Source: Acanthococcus lagerstroemiae (lineage: Eukaryota > Arthropoda > Insecta > Hemiptera > Eriococcidae). From it: a DNA stretch of 64,000 bases. Position 1 is the first letter of the stretch, and the number at the start of each line of letters is the position of its first letter. The translations under genes and the position numbers were made by a program. Of this stretch, positions 1 to 11,620 are shown piece after piece. The stretch is from NCBI GenBank assembly GCA_031841125.1, contig CM063108.1, positions 55,450,122 through 55,514,121 on the forward strand. Direction: 5' to 3'. The notes beneath the pieces were generated by a model. The model was not told where the DNA came from, made no database searches, and saw only the letters and a program-made list of their open reading frames with translations.

Positions 1-835
1 TAAGGCTACAATCCTAGTCGGTAACCATTCAAAGGGCTCTGCTATTTTCGTGGCTTAAAAAAAGTCGCTTCGATTTTCTGTACAATAAATTGCGTAATTC
101 TAGCTCAGGCCCCTGAAAATAAGGTCAGACGAGATCCATATAAAAAAATCAAACGATTTTACTGGAAGTTGCTTGTGTGCAGAAAAAGGTTGCATGATTC
201 TATAGGGACTCCTGAAAAAACTCATGCGATGTCTTAGTAGCGAAGGGAGGGACCGGGGCTGAAGAAGATACAATTTTAATCTTAATTCGGTCTAATTTTG
301 CAGCTATAGTGTCCAACGTCATCAGTTACTTGTATTCCTTCCATGGTTTGAAACCCGAAGGCTTTTTCGTTTTCATACAAAGTCCTGTGATTATGTCAGC
401 AGTTGGGGCTTCTGAAGCCAGAGCCAATGATTAACCGAGAGTCATCAGTCAGCCACTGTCAACACTTGTTTTCTGTCTGGCTATATCGTCTTTTTTTCGG
501 TGCATCTGCCAGTGACATATCGAAGTTACTAGTAGGGGGAGATTGGGGGGGGGCATTTTCCAGTTGGGAAGTTTCCGATTTCAGGGACAGAAGGCGTGAT
601 AATTTTGATTTTTTTTATTATGTCCCAGAAACGCCAAAAACAGGCCAAATCGTATGAAAAGTCTCAAATTTTCTAGAATTTTCCAACCGAAGGCCACAGA
701 TTTTGTACTAAAGCAACAAACTTTTTGTAAAGGGAAACTCCCGCGGTATGCCCCTGCCTTCTGCTGGTTCGTCGATAGGTCTTCTTTCCTTCAGGACGCC
801 TCTACTTTCTTTTTGATTGTCGATCAGTCTATTAG

Positions 836-885
836 CTATCTGCCTGTCTGTCTATCTGTCTATCTATCCATTCATCTGCTTGTTA
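836..885. repeat. TCTG/TCTA microsatellite
   Basis: Short tandem tetranucleotides of the TCTG and TCTA type run through this stretch next to the MITE at 916. Confidence 0.7.
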
Positions 886-915
886 GCTTGTGAACTTGAA
901 ATCATAAAGTATCGG

Positions 916-1256
916 TAGTGTTGCCAGATTTAGTACATTTGGACCAGATCAGGTACATTTCAACTTTTCTAATACAATGCCCGGCGATTTCAACAATTTT
1001 TGTACGTTTTGGCACATTTTCATTATTCTTCGTTTGATCTGGTACATTTTCTGGTACGTTTTGTCATTTTTTGATTTGTTTTGGTACATTTTATTATGTA
1101 TTCAGCGGATTTTGGTACATTTTAAAAATTTTGATCAAAAATATTTCGTTAGCGTTTGGGTACAACTTTAAAGATCACATATTTTATTTGAAATCTGGTA
1201 CAATCTTGGAAAATTTCTTGCTGGTGCATTTTTCAACTTCCCATCTGGCAGCACTC
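916..1256. mobile_element. Probable MITE with TAGTGTTGCCAGAT-type ends
   Basis: The left end TAGTGTTGCCAGAT is matched in reverse by ATCTGGCAGCACTC at the right. The interior is made of about ten TGGTACATTTT-like words. No clear target duplication is seen, so the edges are provisional. Confidence 0.5.
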
Positions 1257-1854
1257 ACCATTTGGGAGAACCAGTGATGGAATATGTCCCTTACTTTAAC
1301 TCGTGCACCAAAAAAATTCGACGCAGAATATTAGGCGTTGTTCCTGTAATTAACACTTGAAAAAAACTGAAGAAAATATCAGTTTTACCTGCCAGCATGA
1401 GGAAGTTATACGGAGATAGAAGAACGAAATGAATATCTTACACCTTAGTACACGCGTGTCTATTATGTCGCAAAAATGCATCGCTGTATCGTTCTTTCAT
1501 TTTGCGAAGTCAGCACACCATGAGCATGACAGGTGGTTTGACGTCGAGGATTCCTATCGCGTTGGTAAAATTGAAATACAGTAAAATAAACATTAAAAGA
1601 TACACGTGAGCAAATCGGTTATAACAGGTATCACGTTCACGGCCAGTTGAGTTCGATTTTGTGTTTTAATTGCTCTTTGTCCCAGCCGGTGCACAGTAAT
1701 CACTTTTGCCAAAAACATCCGTATGGCAGATTCTGCGAGAAGGTTGAAATGAACAGAGGTGAAAAAAGTCCTTCTTACCTTCAGGTCTCTGATCTTGAAA
1801 TTTCGACAGGATGGCCAGTTCTTGGTAAACCGACAAGTCAGGGAATGTGAGCAC

Positions 1855-2042
1855 ACCTGGAAAAGTCAGGGAATTTTGAAGACAGTTTTATGATGTGAAA
1901 GTATTGTACAATTTTCTCTGTCAGACTCAATTGAACATTTTTTTTAAAGATAATTTGTTTGTTATGGAAAAGTTGGAAAATGGGCTGGAAAAATCTAGAG
2001 AAGTCAGGGAATTTTTTTTAATGAAAAATTGGCCACCCTGTT
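1855..2042. mobile_element. Truncated relative of the GTCAGGGAA MITE
   Basis: It begins CCTGGAAAAGTCAGGGAATT and ends GGCCACCCTG, matching the interior and right end of the 28910-29300 element. A left terminal repeat is not visible, so it looks truncated or worn. Confidence 0.5.
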
Positions 2043-2519
2043 TGATCAGACCCTAAATAATATCCATTCTGCCTCCAAGACTTCGCGATATAAATATTAC
2101 TGATGGCTTCTTCTGCTTTCCTTCGGATGATACGTAAACACAGACATGAAACTTGTCTCTATATTAATTGCTGATAAGGCATAAAGAAAAAGTCCGGAAG
2201 TTGCTGGGGCAGATCAGTTTCTTCTTCTTCTTCATTACTGATAAAACTTGAAGACAGACACGAGATTTGTCTTCTACTGTTGATAAGTCACAACCACATA
2301 CAGACAGATAGAATATAAGATAGATAAGCTGTCTTCTCCTTCCCTACGGATTAGACATGAAGACAGCCTGAAATTCTACTTCTTTTCGGTCACTTGGTAC
2401 CAAAAAATACGTCAAATGTCAGCCATGACTCTCGATTGTTGAATAGGCTCCTGGGTTCTCTTACTCTGGAAATTCTGACAACTGATGAAATTTTAAGAGT
2501 TCTCTGCCTATGATGTTAA

Positions 2520-3380
2520 ACACGTTTAAGTGAGTCCTAAGCAAATCAGGAAGAATTTGAAAGTCTCAGTCAGTCACGGAATAGTCTTAAAAAGCTCAAT
2601 CCAGCCTTTTTTAGAAACGCGTCCGGAAGAAATTTATAAAGATAGCCTTAAACATGTCTGGCAGAGTCTTCGAGGAGTCTTGAAGTGTTCCTGAGAACTT
2701 TTGTAGGGGCTTGAAGAAGTCTTGAAAAGGCTGAACAACTGAACAACTTTTTAAAAGCCTGAAAGAACCTCAAACAGTCTTGAGTCCGTTTGTATGAATC
2801 TTGGAAAATCTTGAATGAATCTGTTAGCTGTAAGAGTCGTAAACACGCGAGCGAATCAGGAGAGTCCCGCTGTGTAATCAGTAACCCGCGGAAAACTTAC
2901 GCATTTGCAACCCTCGGTTACCCTCAGATTACCCAGAAACCCATCAGTTACCCTTGGTTCCCGTTTAGTTATCCGGGTAACTGGCGGGATTTTGCGCATC
3001 GGGGTCTTAAACCCGTATGGGTATGTCCTTAAAAGCCTGAAATTAATCTAAAAGAATCTTGAATTGGTAATGGTTGAAGAAATGCGTAGTATTGGTGGGT
3101 TTACAAATAGTTTTGAGAATCTTAAGAAATCTCTAAAATATCCTAAGACTTGAAATAATATTGATCAGGCTTGAGCCAGTCTTGAATTAGTCCGGAAGAG
3201 TGTTAATAAGTCTTTTAAAAAATCTTGGAGAAGCTAACAGCGAAGTTAAAAATTACTAAGCAAAGCCTTAAAATAGAGAGTTTTGAACCCATCTGAGTGA
3301 GTCTCAACAGTCTGAAGTCAGTTCAAGAGTGTTGAACAGGTCTCAAAAATCAGAATCGTACGAAATCTGAGGAAGTAGAG
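2520..3380. repeat. Degenerate AGTCTTGAA-type repeat tract
   Basis: Dozens of variants of AGTCTTGAA, GTCTTAAA and AATCTTG(A/G)A follow one another at irregular spacing. Related tracts occur near 4630-4790, 48300-48660, 49670-49860 and 60850-61070. An internal island at 2870-2975 instead repeats GTTACCC-like words. No coding frame is convincing. Confidence 0.55.
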
Positions 3381-4879
3381 TAAACTGCCAAATTGGAATT
3401 TTTTTACCGTAATAGAATCATTTACATGCCAGTTTTTTATGGTTGTGTTTTCAAAATGCACCCTTGGTACTCACTGGTCTGATATTTCGGTTTAAACAAT
3501 TACATAAAAATGTAAGTCATGGTGGAACATTTTTAGCCAGTCGGCTTCAATTTTGGAACTCTAGCGAAAATTGGAATCAACATAAAATTCATTTTTAACC
3601 ATTCTAAGCTGATCAAGATGGTTCATGGAATATTTCCACGTGATAATCATTTTGCAAAATGCACCCCTCCCAGTTTGACATATTTTTGGACAAACAATTT
3701 TTTTCTTCGATGTTGATAAGCGCTGATTCACCTGTTTTGAGGTGAGGTCTTATTTGATGTCAACGTGGTTATGTGATTGCTCCTTACTAGAAGAGGGGGG
3801 GGGAGAGATCACGTTAAACTTTTCAAAAAACTACTCTGACCCTGTTTTGGTCGGATGTTTTCTATCCTAATTTAGTGGGTTTTTGGGAGAAGTCGTTTCA
3901 GAAGTAAGTGGTAAAATTAGATCAGATATCAAAGACTTTGAAAAAATAATGAATTGTTAAAAAGAAAGAAGAAAGTATGTCACTTTCAAAATTTGACGAG
4001 TTGTTACCCTGAACTCCAGTCTCATTATGAGACAGCCAAAGAAATTAAAAAATAGAAAAAAAGAACTTAACCCAAAACCTTGACTTTTGTTAGTAAAACT
4101 TTAGGATCCTAATCAGTCAGTCTGATGAATCAACAGTTACGCGTAGACCAGAGCAGATATAAACAATGCATTTGATCTCATTTTGATCCTTGCGTCTCGC
4201 CCCATTTCCCAAGTAAAGTGAGGGAATAAGTAATGTCAAAATTGAATTCATCAACCTCGGATACCACTCACACAATGTCTCGATTTCCAGTTTTGTTTTC
4301 TTTGTAAGTTGAAAAATGTTCTACCGGAATCGGATGGATCAGATTTTGATAGTTTGATTTTTTTTTGTTTGTAATAGTTTTGTTTTGAATAATCAGCGCT
4401 TTGTATTATGAGGTAGAAATAATCGCTACAAAATTATAAACGATAAAAAATATATCCCAGTGTTTCTAATGTGGTAGACTTTTCAAAAATGGAAGAAATT
4501 AGATTGACAAAAAAATTCAGTGCTATACAAAAGTAGAATTCTTTCGTTATTGATTATTTTCAGGTTGAAAAAAGTGAGTCGTGATTGGTAATTTACTCTA
4601 CTGAAAATTTCAAAAAATATTCAAAAAATCCTGAGTCTGTGAAAGTCTTGATCAGACCTGGGATTGCCTTGAACTAAACGGGACGAGTAGTACCAAGTCT
4701 TAAACATCTTCTGGAAAGTCATTAAACAAGCTTGGAGTCGTTATTTAAAAGTATTTAACGAGCTTGAAAAGTTCTTAAACAGTAATTGAAACTTTCCAAT
4801 ATTTTTCTATGAACTTCTGCTCGCGCTATTTTTCAAACTGGAACGTTGCAGAAATGATTTTTTTTTTTGTTTTGCCCGA

Positions 4880-5010
4880 GTACGAGTATGTTTGTCGAAC
4901 AAAATTCAAAAAATTTGGCATCACGAAGGGAAGTGGATGTTCAAGCTCTTTTCTGGCCATCTTTTGTCTACAAAATAGCCTCGCTTTCAATTTTTTTTTT
5001 TTTTTGAATA
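4880..5010 (+). repeat. Repeat copy 1 of a ~110-bp segment
   Basis: The words GTCGAA(C/T)AAAATTC, AAAAAATTTGG and GTTCAAG(C/T)TCTTTT occur here and, in the same order, near 6390-6480. The copies flank the LINE fragments between them. Confidence 0.55.
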
Positions 5011-5102
5011 TTTAGCGAGACACTTATCGCCTATAGGCCATGATCTCGATACATCTTAAAGTTAATTATACTTATTTGATACGTATAGCAGGTACAGTAA
5101 AT

Positions 5103-5324
5103 TTAAATGAGGCGTGAGAGCTTGTTGTGAGTCATGAAGGTCATAAGGTGGGGTATGTTATCGATGAGTAGGTACTGAATGAGGTGGTTGCGATGGTATG
5201 ATTTGCAGTGTTGGGCGATATGTTGTGTAGTGAAGGGAGTAGAATAGGTGTTGCATGTTGGTAGTGGTTGACGGTCGTAAGGCCAGATAATATTTTCCTT
5301 AGTCTCTCGACTAGTAGATTGCAT
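5103..5324 (-). pseudogene. LINE 3' end with CCHC-like zinc knuckle
   Basis: A 73-codon frame reads PLPTCNTYSTPFTTQHIAQH followed by CKSY and ends at a stop. C-x2-C-like spacing is altered here (C-NTY-S), but the CNT-T-x2-HI-x2-HC-x2-Y arrangement is that of the knuckle after RNase H in Jockey/R1-type LINEs. It is a terminal fragment only. Confidence 0.55.
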
Positions 5325-5335
5325 TAGCCATATTG

Positions 5336-5805
5336 GTATCCATAAGGCAGTAGATCAAGCAGCACAGCAAGCTACACAGGTTCCATGTAGTATTACTCGT
5401 CACCTCCCTATCTCAACAGATCTTACTTTCTTCATTCGCCAGATCATTTTGCGTAAGCGATTCAACGAGTGGCGGCATCAACCATCAAGCCTCTCGGCAC
5501 CAACAAGCTCGCAGAAATCAAAACTACCCAACGTTCCTCCCCCACCGCGAGAAAGTCATCATCACCCGCTTAAGATCGGACATACACGCCTCACACATAC
5601 GCATCTTCTCCCTAACCTTTATCCCCTCAACTCCCCGCACTGTGAAAATAAAGACCCTCTCACCGTGGACCACCTCTTCTCATGCCCCTTTTTCACCTGC
5701 CTTCGTAACTCTCACCACGGATACAGGGACGCACCGATAATAGGAGCAACTTACACCCCCCCCCCCCGTATGAATTTTTCTACCTGCATTTGGAAAAATT
5801 TATAA
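5336..5805 (+). pseudogene. LINE RNase H C-terminus and zinc knuckle
   Basis: The frame runs open through VDQAAQQATQVP, then IILRKRFNEWRHQ, then LKIGHTRLTHTHLLPNLYP, HCENKDPLTVDHLFSCPFF and TCLR. RIGHTRLTH and C-x2-x-PLTV-x-HL-x-x-CP are hallmark segments at the end of Jockey/R1-clade ORF2 proteins. The upstream reverse transcriptase is absent, so it is 5'-truncated. A poly-C-tailed repeat interrupts it at about 5790, and a possible continuation lies at 6056-6240. Confidence 0.75.
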
Positions 5806-6056
5806 CTTTAGTCAGGCAAGTTGGAAAAATCCAACAAGTTGAAAGATTTTTTTTTACATAGATACTTGGGAATTGAGTTGAGAAATTGGGAAAACCCAGT
5901 AAGTCAAAAGGTTTTTCTTCTTTTGCTTTGATACTTGGGAATTTTGAGTCGAGTCAATTGGAAAAATCCAACAGGTCAAAAGGTTTTTTTTTTTCTTTCT
6001 TCGATACTTGGGAATTCTGAGTTGAGTCAGTTGGGACTTTCACAATTCCCCCCCCC
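5790..6056 (-). repeat. Poly-G/C repeat family R2, copy 1
   Basis: Three to four ~65-bp subunits with AATCCAACA(A/G)GT, TACTTGGGAATT and GAGTCAGTTGG end at a poly-C run. The same subunits occur inverted at 15560-15842 and 58885-59243. It sits inside the LINE fragment. Confidence 0.7.
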
Positions 6057-6384
6057 CGGGTAAACTCTTCGTTACACCCCTGACCCCAGTCGAATTTTGG
6101 CCCTCTCCCACGCTCACAAGTACATAAACAACACCCTCCCTACTCCCTACCTTTCCACTGCTAGATACCTCTGCGACATATATAGAAAACAACCTTTTTC
6201 GACCCCGTAGCCCAAAAGTGTGGCTCTGTGGCTCGATAATAATACCATTGAATAAATTAATAAAAAAGTGATCTTGTACCACTCTTTATTTATTATCCTT
6301 GCTGAAATCTTTAATGCATACGAAAGTAAACTTTTAATGCCGATAATCTTCACATTTGCTTGCTCTTGCTTTTTTAGGGATCAT

Positions 6385-6510
6385 AATTAACCATATTCGT
6401 CGAATAAAATTCAAAAAATTTGGTGCAACAAACAGAAGTGCGTGTTCAAGTTCTTTTTCACGCCTTTTTTATCTAAAAAAAGGGGAGGGAAACACTTACG
6501 TTTAACTATC
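6385..6510 (+). repeat. Repeat copy 2 of the ~110-bp segment
   Basis: This is the direct counterpart of 4880-5010, diverged by substitutions and small indels. Both copies precede a sequence containing ACACTTA. Confidence 0.5.
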
Positions 6511-6575
6511 GAGGAGTTCCATTCCAAACTGTCCTAGAGCAAAAAATTAAAAATGTGGCAAATCAATAAAAAGTC

Positions 6576-7050
6576 TTTGAAGCCCCATCCACACGGTGCC
6601 CGAATGTACCCGAGCATTCGCATTCTGCCCCCAGTACACTCTCGCCTTACAACACGAGGTTACCACGAGACCACGGCGAGCGCGAGAATGTACTCGGTTC
6701 CCTCGACTCGCCACGTGTTGTCTCGCAGTAACCTCGCCTCACGTTTGGAGGGCTCGCCTTCTTGTCGGTTTTCTATAGCGAGTGTCAAAGGATGGCGAGT
6801 GTCAAAGGAAAACGAATCCCGAATAGACGACTAAAGCAGCTTTCGTTTTCGTGTGGATGAGAAACACTCGTCTACATTTAGCGAACGTTTGCACTCGCCC
6901 AAGTTCACTCAAGGAGCGGTATTCCTTGCACGAGTCAAAGACATTCCGAACTAGGACGAATGTACGAACGTCGATTTTGGGAAACATATTTTTCTCGTCC
7001 ACCCGAAGCGCGAATGGATTCAGCGAACGTTCTTTCAACTTGGTGTTGAA
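6576..7050. mobile_element. Inverted-repeat element end with CATCCACACGGTGC
   Basis: The left end CATCCACACGGTGCCCGAAT is matched, inverted, by GCGCACCGTGTGGATG at 9876-9891. Nearby words such as ATTCG(C/A)GAAC and ACTCGCC repeat in both blocks. Either 6576-9900 is one nested 3.3-kb element or these are two related elements. Confidence 0.45.
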
Positions 7051-7286
7051 ACAGAAATTGATCTTTTCTTTTCGAAAGAAGCAGAAGCTAAGTTCAAACT
7101 TTAAACAAAATCACATAAGCATTATAATCGGTTGTATGCATACTTTTGTTATTGGTATTTGTGAGAGGCTTAGGCGTGTTGCTATAAATGCATGACGTTT
7201 ATTGCAACAAAGGAGAGGCCCATGGCAAAAGGACCTATAATTTCTTATTAGCTGTGAGACCTGTATTGGAATATACAGTCGTCTAC

Positions 7287-7754
7287 TAGTGATGTTAACC
7301 GAGCTCTGGTCTCCGGAGAAAACTCTGGAGATTTGGGGTAAATTACACCTCCGGAGATTTTTTTTCTCCGGAGACGCGGTCTTCGGCGAAGAATAATAAA
7401 CTCCGGAGCTCCGATGATACTTTTTCTGCTGGTTGCTTAATGCTTAATGACTTCGTCCTATTGGGCAAGAATACAGAGGAATACAGTCAATACACTATTA
7501 CCAACCTTAGTATTACAATATTGGCCAGTTATTTTGTTATTTATCTTAATAAAATTAACTTTTCAATTGAAAATATACCAGTTTATCGAAGTGTAAGCCT
7601 GTAGACTATGTATGGTACAATGTTTTAAAAATTAATAGTAAAAATTTCCCGGAGCTCCGGAGAAACTCCGGAGATTCTTAAAAAGCTCCGGAGATTTTAA
7701 TCTCCGAAGAATAATTCTCCGGAGATGAAAATCTCCGCTCCTTTTACATCACTA
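7287..7754. mobile_element. hAT-type MITE built of CTCCGGAGA palindromes, 468 bp
   Basis: The ends are TAGTGATG and CATCACTA, matching the hAT consensus, and the flanks TCGTCTAC (7279-7286) and TCATCTAC (7755-7762) form an 8-bp target duplication with one mismatch. Both subterminal regions are filled with CTCCGGAG, CTCCGGAGA and GGAGCTCCGG, which are self-complementary. Confidence 0.85.
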
Positions 7755-9016
7755 TCATCTACCCTGCAAACTGTTTGGTTTTATAGATACAGTGTTTCTT
7801 TCTGTTTGTCTCACTTACCTGGTCCAAATAAAACAAGCAGGTGGATATTTCCAAAGTTCTAAATTCAAGATCATTCTCTCTTAAGCTTAAGTCAGCACTT
7901 GGCAAAATAGATTTGCGTAAGTCCACTTGAAACTTTCTGAGAGAAATAACGCTCAGACGAAGAAACAAGATGAATTTCAGTGATGTGAAAAATATTAAAT
8001 GATACTGATAATACTGATATCACGAGATTCTGATACTTAATACCGATATCAAGAGATATTGATTATATCAATTTTCATAAATAATATCAAATTCGATTTA
8101 TCGGAAATAATTATCCAGAGGGCTGCTATCCGTGTCACGATCCGGATTTTACTCGGGGAAATGGACCATAAGTTCGAATTATGTATTTTATATTTTTCAG
8201 CTCACATGATGAGCAATAATAAAGATAACGCCAGTAATACTTTATCGACAATGAGACCATACAAAAGGTTTGATGGCGCATTAGTAAAAATGTATTTAAT
8301 AACTGATTAGACCCGTCTCATTCTTTCTTCCAGAAACTGCATAAAGTTTAACATCATTCTCTGCCAAGGGCACCATTTTTGTAATAATTTGAACTGTTTC
8401 AGATAAATGTGGAAATAATAATTATAAATCTGCAGGGGAAAACTGGGATTTATTTGGATGAAATTTCACTGAAAGGCACATCATTATGACCATTAATCTC
8501 AACTGATAATAATTAAAAATTCTGCGTTGGAACTGATTGAAAAAGATCCACGACTAAAGACCAAAAATTAAGGGACAAGGTTCAGTGTTGGCTGCACTGA
8601 CTTGTTTATCCCAATGCAATCCTCTAGTTGCAAACTTATACATTCATCTTTTTAATGACGTCCATTTTCCCAAAATGCAGCATATAAATTCACAGAAAAT
8701 AATGTTTCAAGAAAAATCATAATGAAGGACAGCCAAGCCGATGGATATTTCACCATAGTTGACCAATAGGGAAGGAACCAACTGATACCTCAGCTCAAAA
8801 TTTTTTTAGTAGCATTTATACTTTAGAGACTGAAATATCAACATTTTTGAGGAATGACGCATCGATATCAAATTTTGCTTTGATACCACACTACTAGAGC
8901 CTCTGTTTATGTAGTTCGCCTGCATTCGCCTACATTCGCCGAATACGCAAGGGATACTAGTAAACGAATCGTGTGTATGATTTACAAATCGCGAGTCACT
9001 ACAGATGTTCATCATA

Positions 9017-9820
9017 TAGGGCTGTTAAAAGTATGCTTTTGCATATTTTTTCTCTGTGAAGCAAGTTGAACATTTTCAAGATACCTTTGCGAAACATAAA
9101 ATTCTGAATAAAATAAGCCCTATTCAAGATTGCATATTTTTGCATATTTCGACATAATTGCATATTTGGTGGTTTTTTTTTTGCATTTTTGGAGCATATT
9201 TCGATCTGATTTTCTAAATTTTTGCTTTTATGGGCGTATTTACAAATATCCACTACTTTTTCTTTACTTTACTGCACAATGAAAGTTATCGGTTGTGGCA
9301 ACATTGTTTGCTGATACCTAACTATAGCTCTGTTCGTTTTAGTTCTTTCGAGTTACACGTTTTGCTCTCAGCCTACACTTCCTTCAGTGGAGTAAAAAGT
9401 GTATAACCTAAAGTCTGGTCCAGTTAAGAAACATAACTGGCTACCCGCAGTACACATCAATATATGGCAATATGGGTATTTTGAAGTTAGAGGGGAAGAA
9501 CGAGTTCAGGAACACGTTATCAGCACCTTGAAAAAATTATGTTTCTTAACTGGACCAGACTTTATGTAGAAAGTGTAAAAAGTAATCCCAAATGAACAGC
9601 AGTCCAGTTTTCCCTAGTATGGAAAACTTGTTGAAACAATGTTGCCGTTGTAATCTACTCATTTTCCCCTCTAAAATGATACCCATATATCCATATTAGA
9701 GCAGCATATTTTTGCATATTTCGACTTTTTAGGGAATATTTTTTGCATATTTAGCGACAAAAAAAGCATAAAATATGCGCATATTTCACCTGTTCTTAAT
9801 GCATATTTTTGGCAGCCCAT
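9017..9820. mobile_element. hAT-like nonautonomous element rich in TGCATATTT
   Basis: The left end AGGGCTGTTAAAAGTATGC is matched by the inverse of GCATATTTTTGGCAGCCC. The flanks TTCATCAT and TTCATCAA fit an 8-bp duplication with one mismatch. TGCATATTT words cluster near both ends. A smaller MITE is inserted in the middle. Confidence 0.7.
9411..9562. mobile_element. Tc1/mariner-type MITE, 152 bp, nested
   Basis: AAGTCTGGTCCAGTTAAGAA and its exact inverse bound the element, with the terminal repeat identical for at least 25 bp. TA dinucleotides lie directly outside both ends (9409-9410 and 9563-9564), as expected for a TA target duplication. Confidence 0.85.
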
Positions 9821-9897
9821 TCATCAATACCGAACGTTCGGGGTAGTTCGGCATTCGTCTACATTCGCGAACATTCGCGCACCGTGTGGATGCGCCT

Positions 9898-10455
9898 TAA
9901 GTGATGGGCAAATTTGCTCTTTAGTCAAACCAGGTCTGTCTGTTCCCGGTGTTTACATAAACCTGATTTTCTACTCTGCTCCCTGCTCCCAAACTGCTCC
10001 GAGCATACTCCAAATGTAAAAAATGCAGCACCTTATAATTTTTTGATCAGTGTTCACTGTTCAGTGGTTTGTACGAACAGGAGCTAAGCTGGTGCAAATT
10101 GCGTGGCGTTGCGATTCATGAGAAATGAAGAACATCAAACTCTTTTTTCACTCTACTGCTGTGTTAATTTGAAATTTAAGTTCTTTTTTTCAGTCAAATT
10201 AATCTGTTTTGAATGCGATATCCTGAATCCTGATTAGTGATGGGCGAATTTCAGCATCGAAATTGAGTACTGAATACGATTCTTTCAATTCACTATTACG
10301 GGGGAAAAAAAAAACAGAAAAGAAAAAAAAATTCTAACGAATTTGAGTAAAAAGGAGCAGAGAGCAGTTTCGATCCGTAGAGAGCAATTTCTCGAACCTG
10401 CTCGTTTTGAAAACCTGGTTCACTGAACCAGACTGTTCCGGAGCAGACCATCCCT
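9898..10455. mobile_element. Possible hAT-like remnant(s)
   Basis: AGTGATGGGC(A/G)AATTT occurs at about 9900 and 10236, and the inverse of TAGGGATGGTCTGC closes near 10455. GAGCAG and CTGCTC words abound. Edges and target duplications are unclear. Confidence 0.35.
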
Positions 10456-10959
10456 ACTTCATATGATGCTGCATTGGAAATTTGTTTGACAGTAGTGTTG
10501 TCTGAGATATAAGCGTTGAGTGGAGCAAAGGCAAGGATGGACTACGGCCTAACAAACTCGAAGGCCATCTGTGTTAGGGTGGGGGAAAGGTAAGATGGAA
10601 TAAATTTTTGGAACAAGAAATTTCGAGAGAGTTCACCGCCCATGAGTAAGACCGTCTAGTAAGCACGTCTTACTACCAATGCGTATACTTTTGGTACCTA
10701 CACCATACATCAAGCTCGTGTATTGCGAAAGCTCGCTGCGAGCAAAGAGAGCAAAACGAAACGAAATGTATTTTCCAGAGTGAACCATATTACGTACGTG
10801 GGGGAGCACACACACGTCACCCGTCGTTTCCAGAAATTAGATAAAAATAATACGGTACAACAAATATTTTACGCGTACGGATTATTACGAAAGATGGACC
10901 GTAAAATTGTTGTATAACTCGTTAATATATAAAAGTGAAAGTATCGACGCGAATTTACG

Positions 10960-11620
10960 AACATACACGCGGACACACACGCGGGATCGTGCGAGCCGAA
11001 ACAAGTACATTGGGTTTTCGCCGACTGCGACGACGGCCTTCCATTTTAGGGAACGCTCTTATGGTAGCGCTTTGGTCGGAGGCCCCGATTCGAGGTCATC
11101 GTGTGCTGCGAATTCTCTGCGCAGCCAGCTGTTGTAGCTGGATACACGTAGCATGTACCCCCGATTCCCTGTGGTATGAGCAACGACGCCACTGGACTCG
11201 AATTTGGATGATGTTATGCAGTCCCCGGAGTCTGCGCCAAGTCCATGGCGTCGTGGGGGTGCTACGGACTCCCCGGCAGGGCTCTCCCGTCGTCACCACC
11301 TGCCTGTATCGCCACATGGACCAAGACGAGGAGGTGAGGGGTGAGTGAAGAGGAAGCGCGTCCGGCTGTGGGGGACCTGGATTCCGGACGAGTGCTCAGG
11401 GAGTGCGAACCTCGGTCAATAGGAACCCCATGGTGGCCCTTGCAGGACGCGCGCACCGATTGCGGCACGGCGAAATGGGGGCTCGGGCTCGGCCCCAAAG
11501 CGTCCCTCCAGCTACTGATGCGATACTCAAAAGGGTAGTTTCTGGGGCCGGGGGTGCGGTGTCATGGAGATCACTTTGGCATGCGTGCATCATCATACGT
11601 CCCACCACACCATGGCGTCG
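10960..11620 (-). repeat. CpG-rich repeat family R1, copy 1
   Basis: This GC-rich block contrasts with its AT-rich surroundings. On the minus strand it shares with the other copies GCATGCACGC-like words, GACACCGCACCCCCGGC, GGCCACCATGGGGTTCC, GGACGCGCTTCCTC and TGCCTGCG-type segments. A minus-strand frame starts MVGRMMMHACQS, matching the MVGRMAMHACQS start in the copy at 16418. Confidence 0.7.

Noticed and set aside
2870..2980. Telomere-like repeat (GTTACCC words)
   Set aside because: The words are irregular and differ from the insect TTAGG repeat.
5449..5805. A novel proline/histidine-rich protein
   Set aside because: The LKIGHTRLTH and PLTVDHL-x-x-CP pattern shows it is the end of a LINE ORF2.
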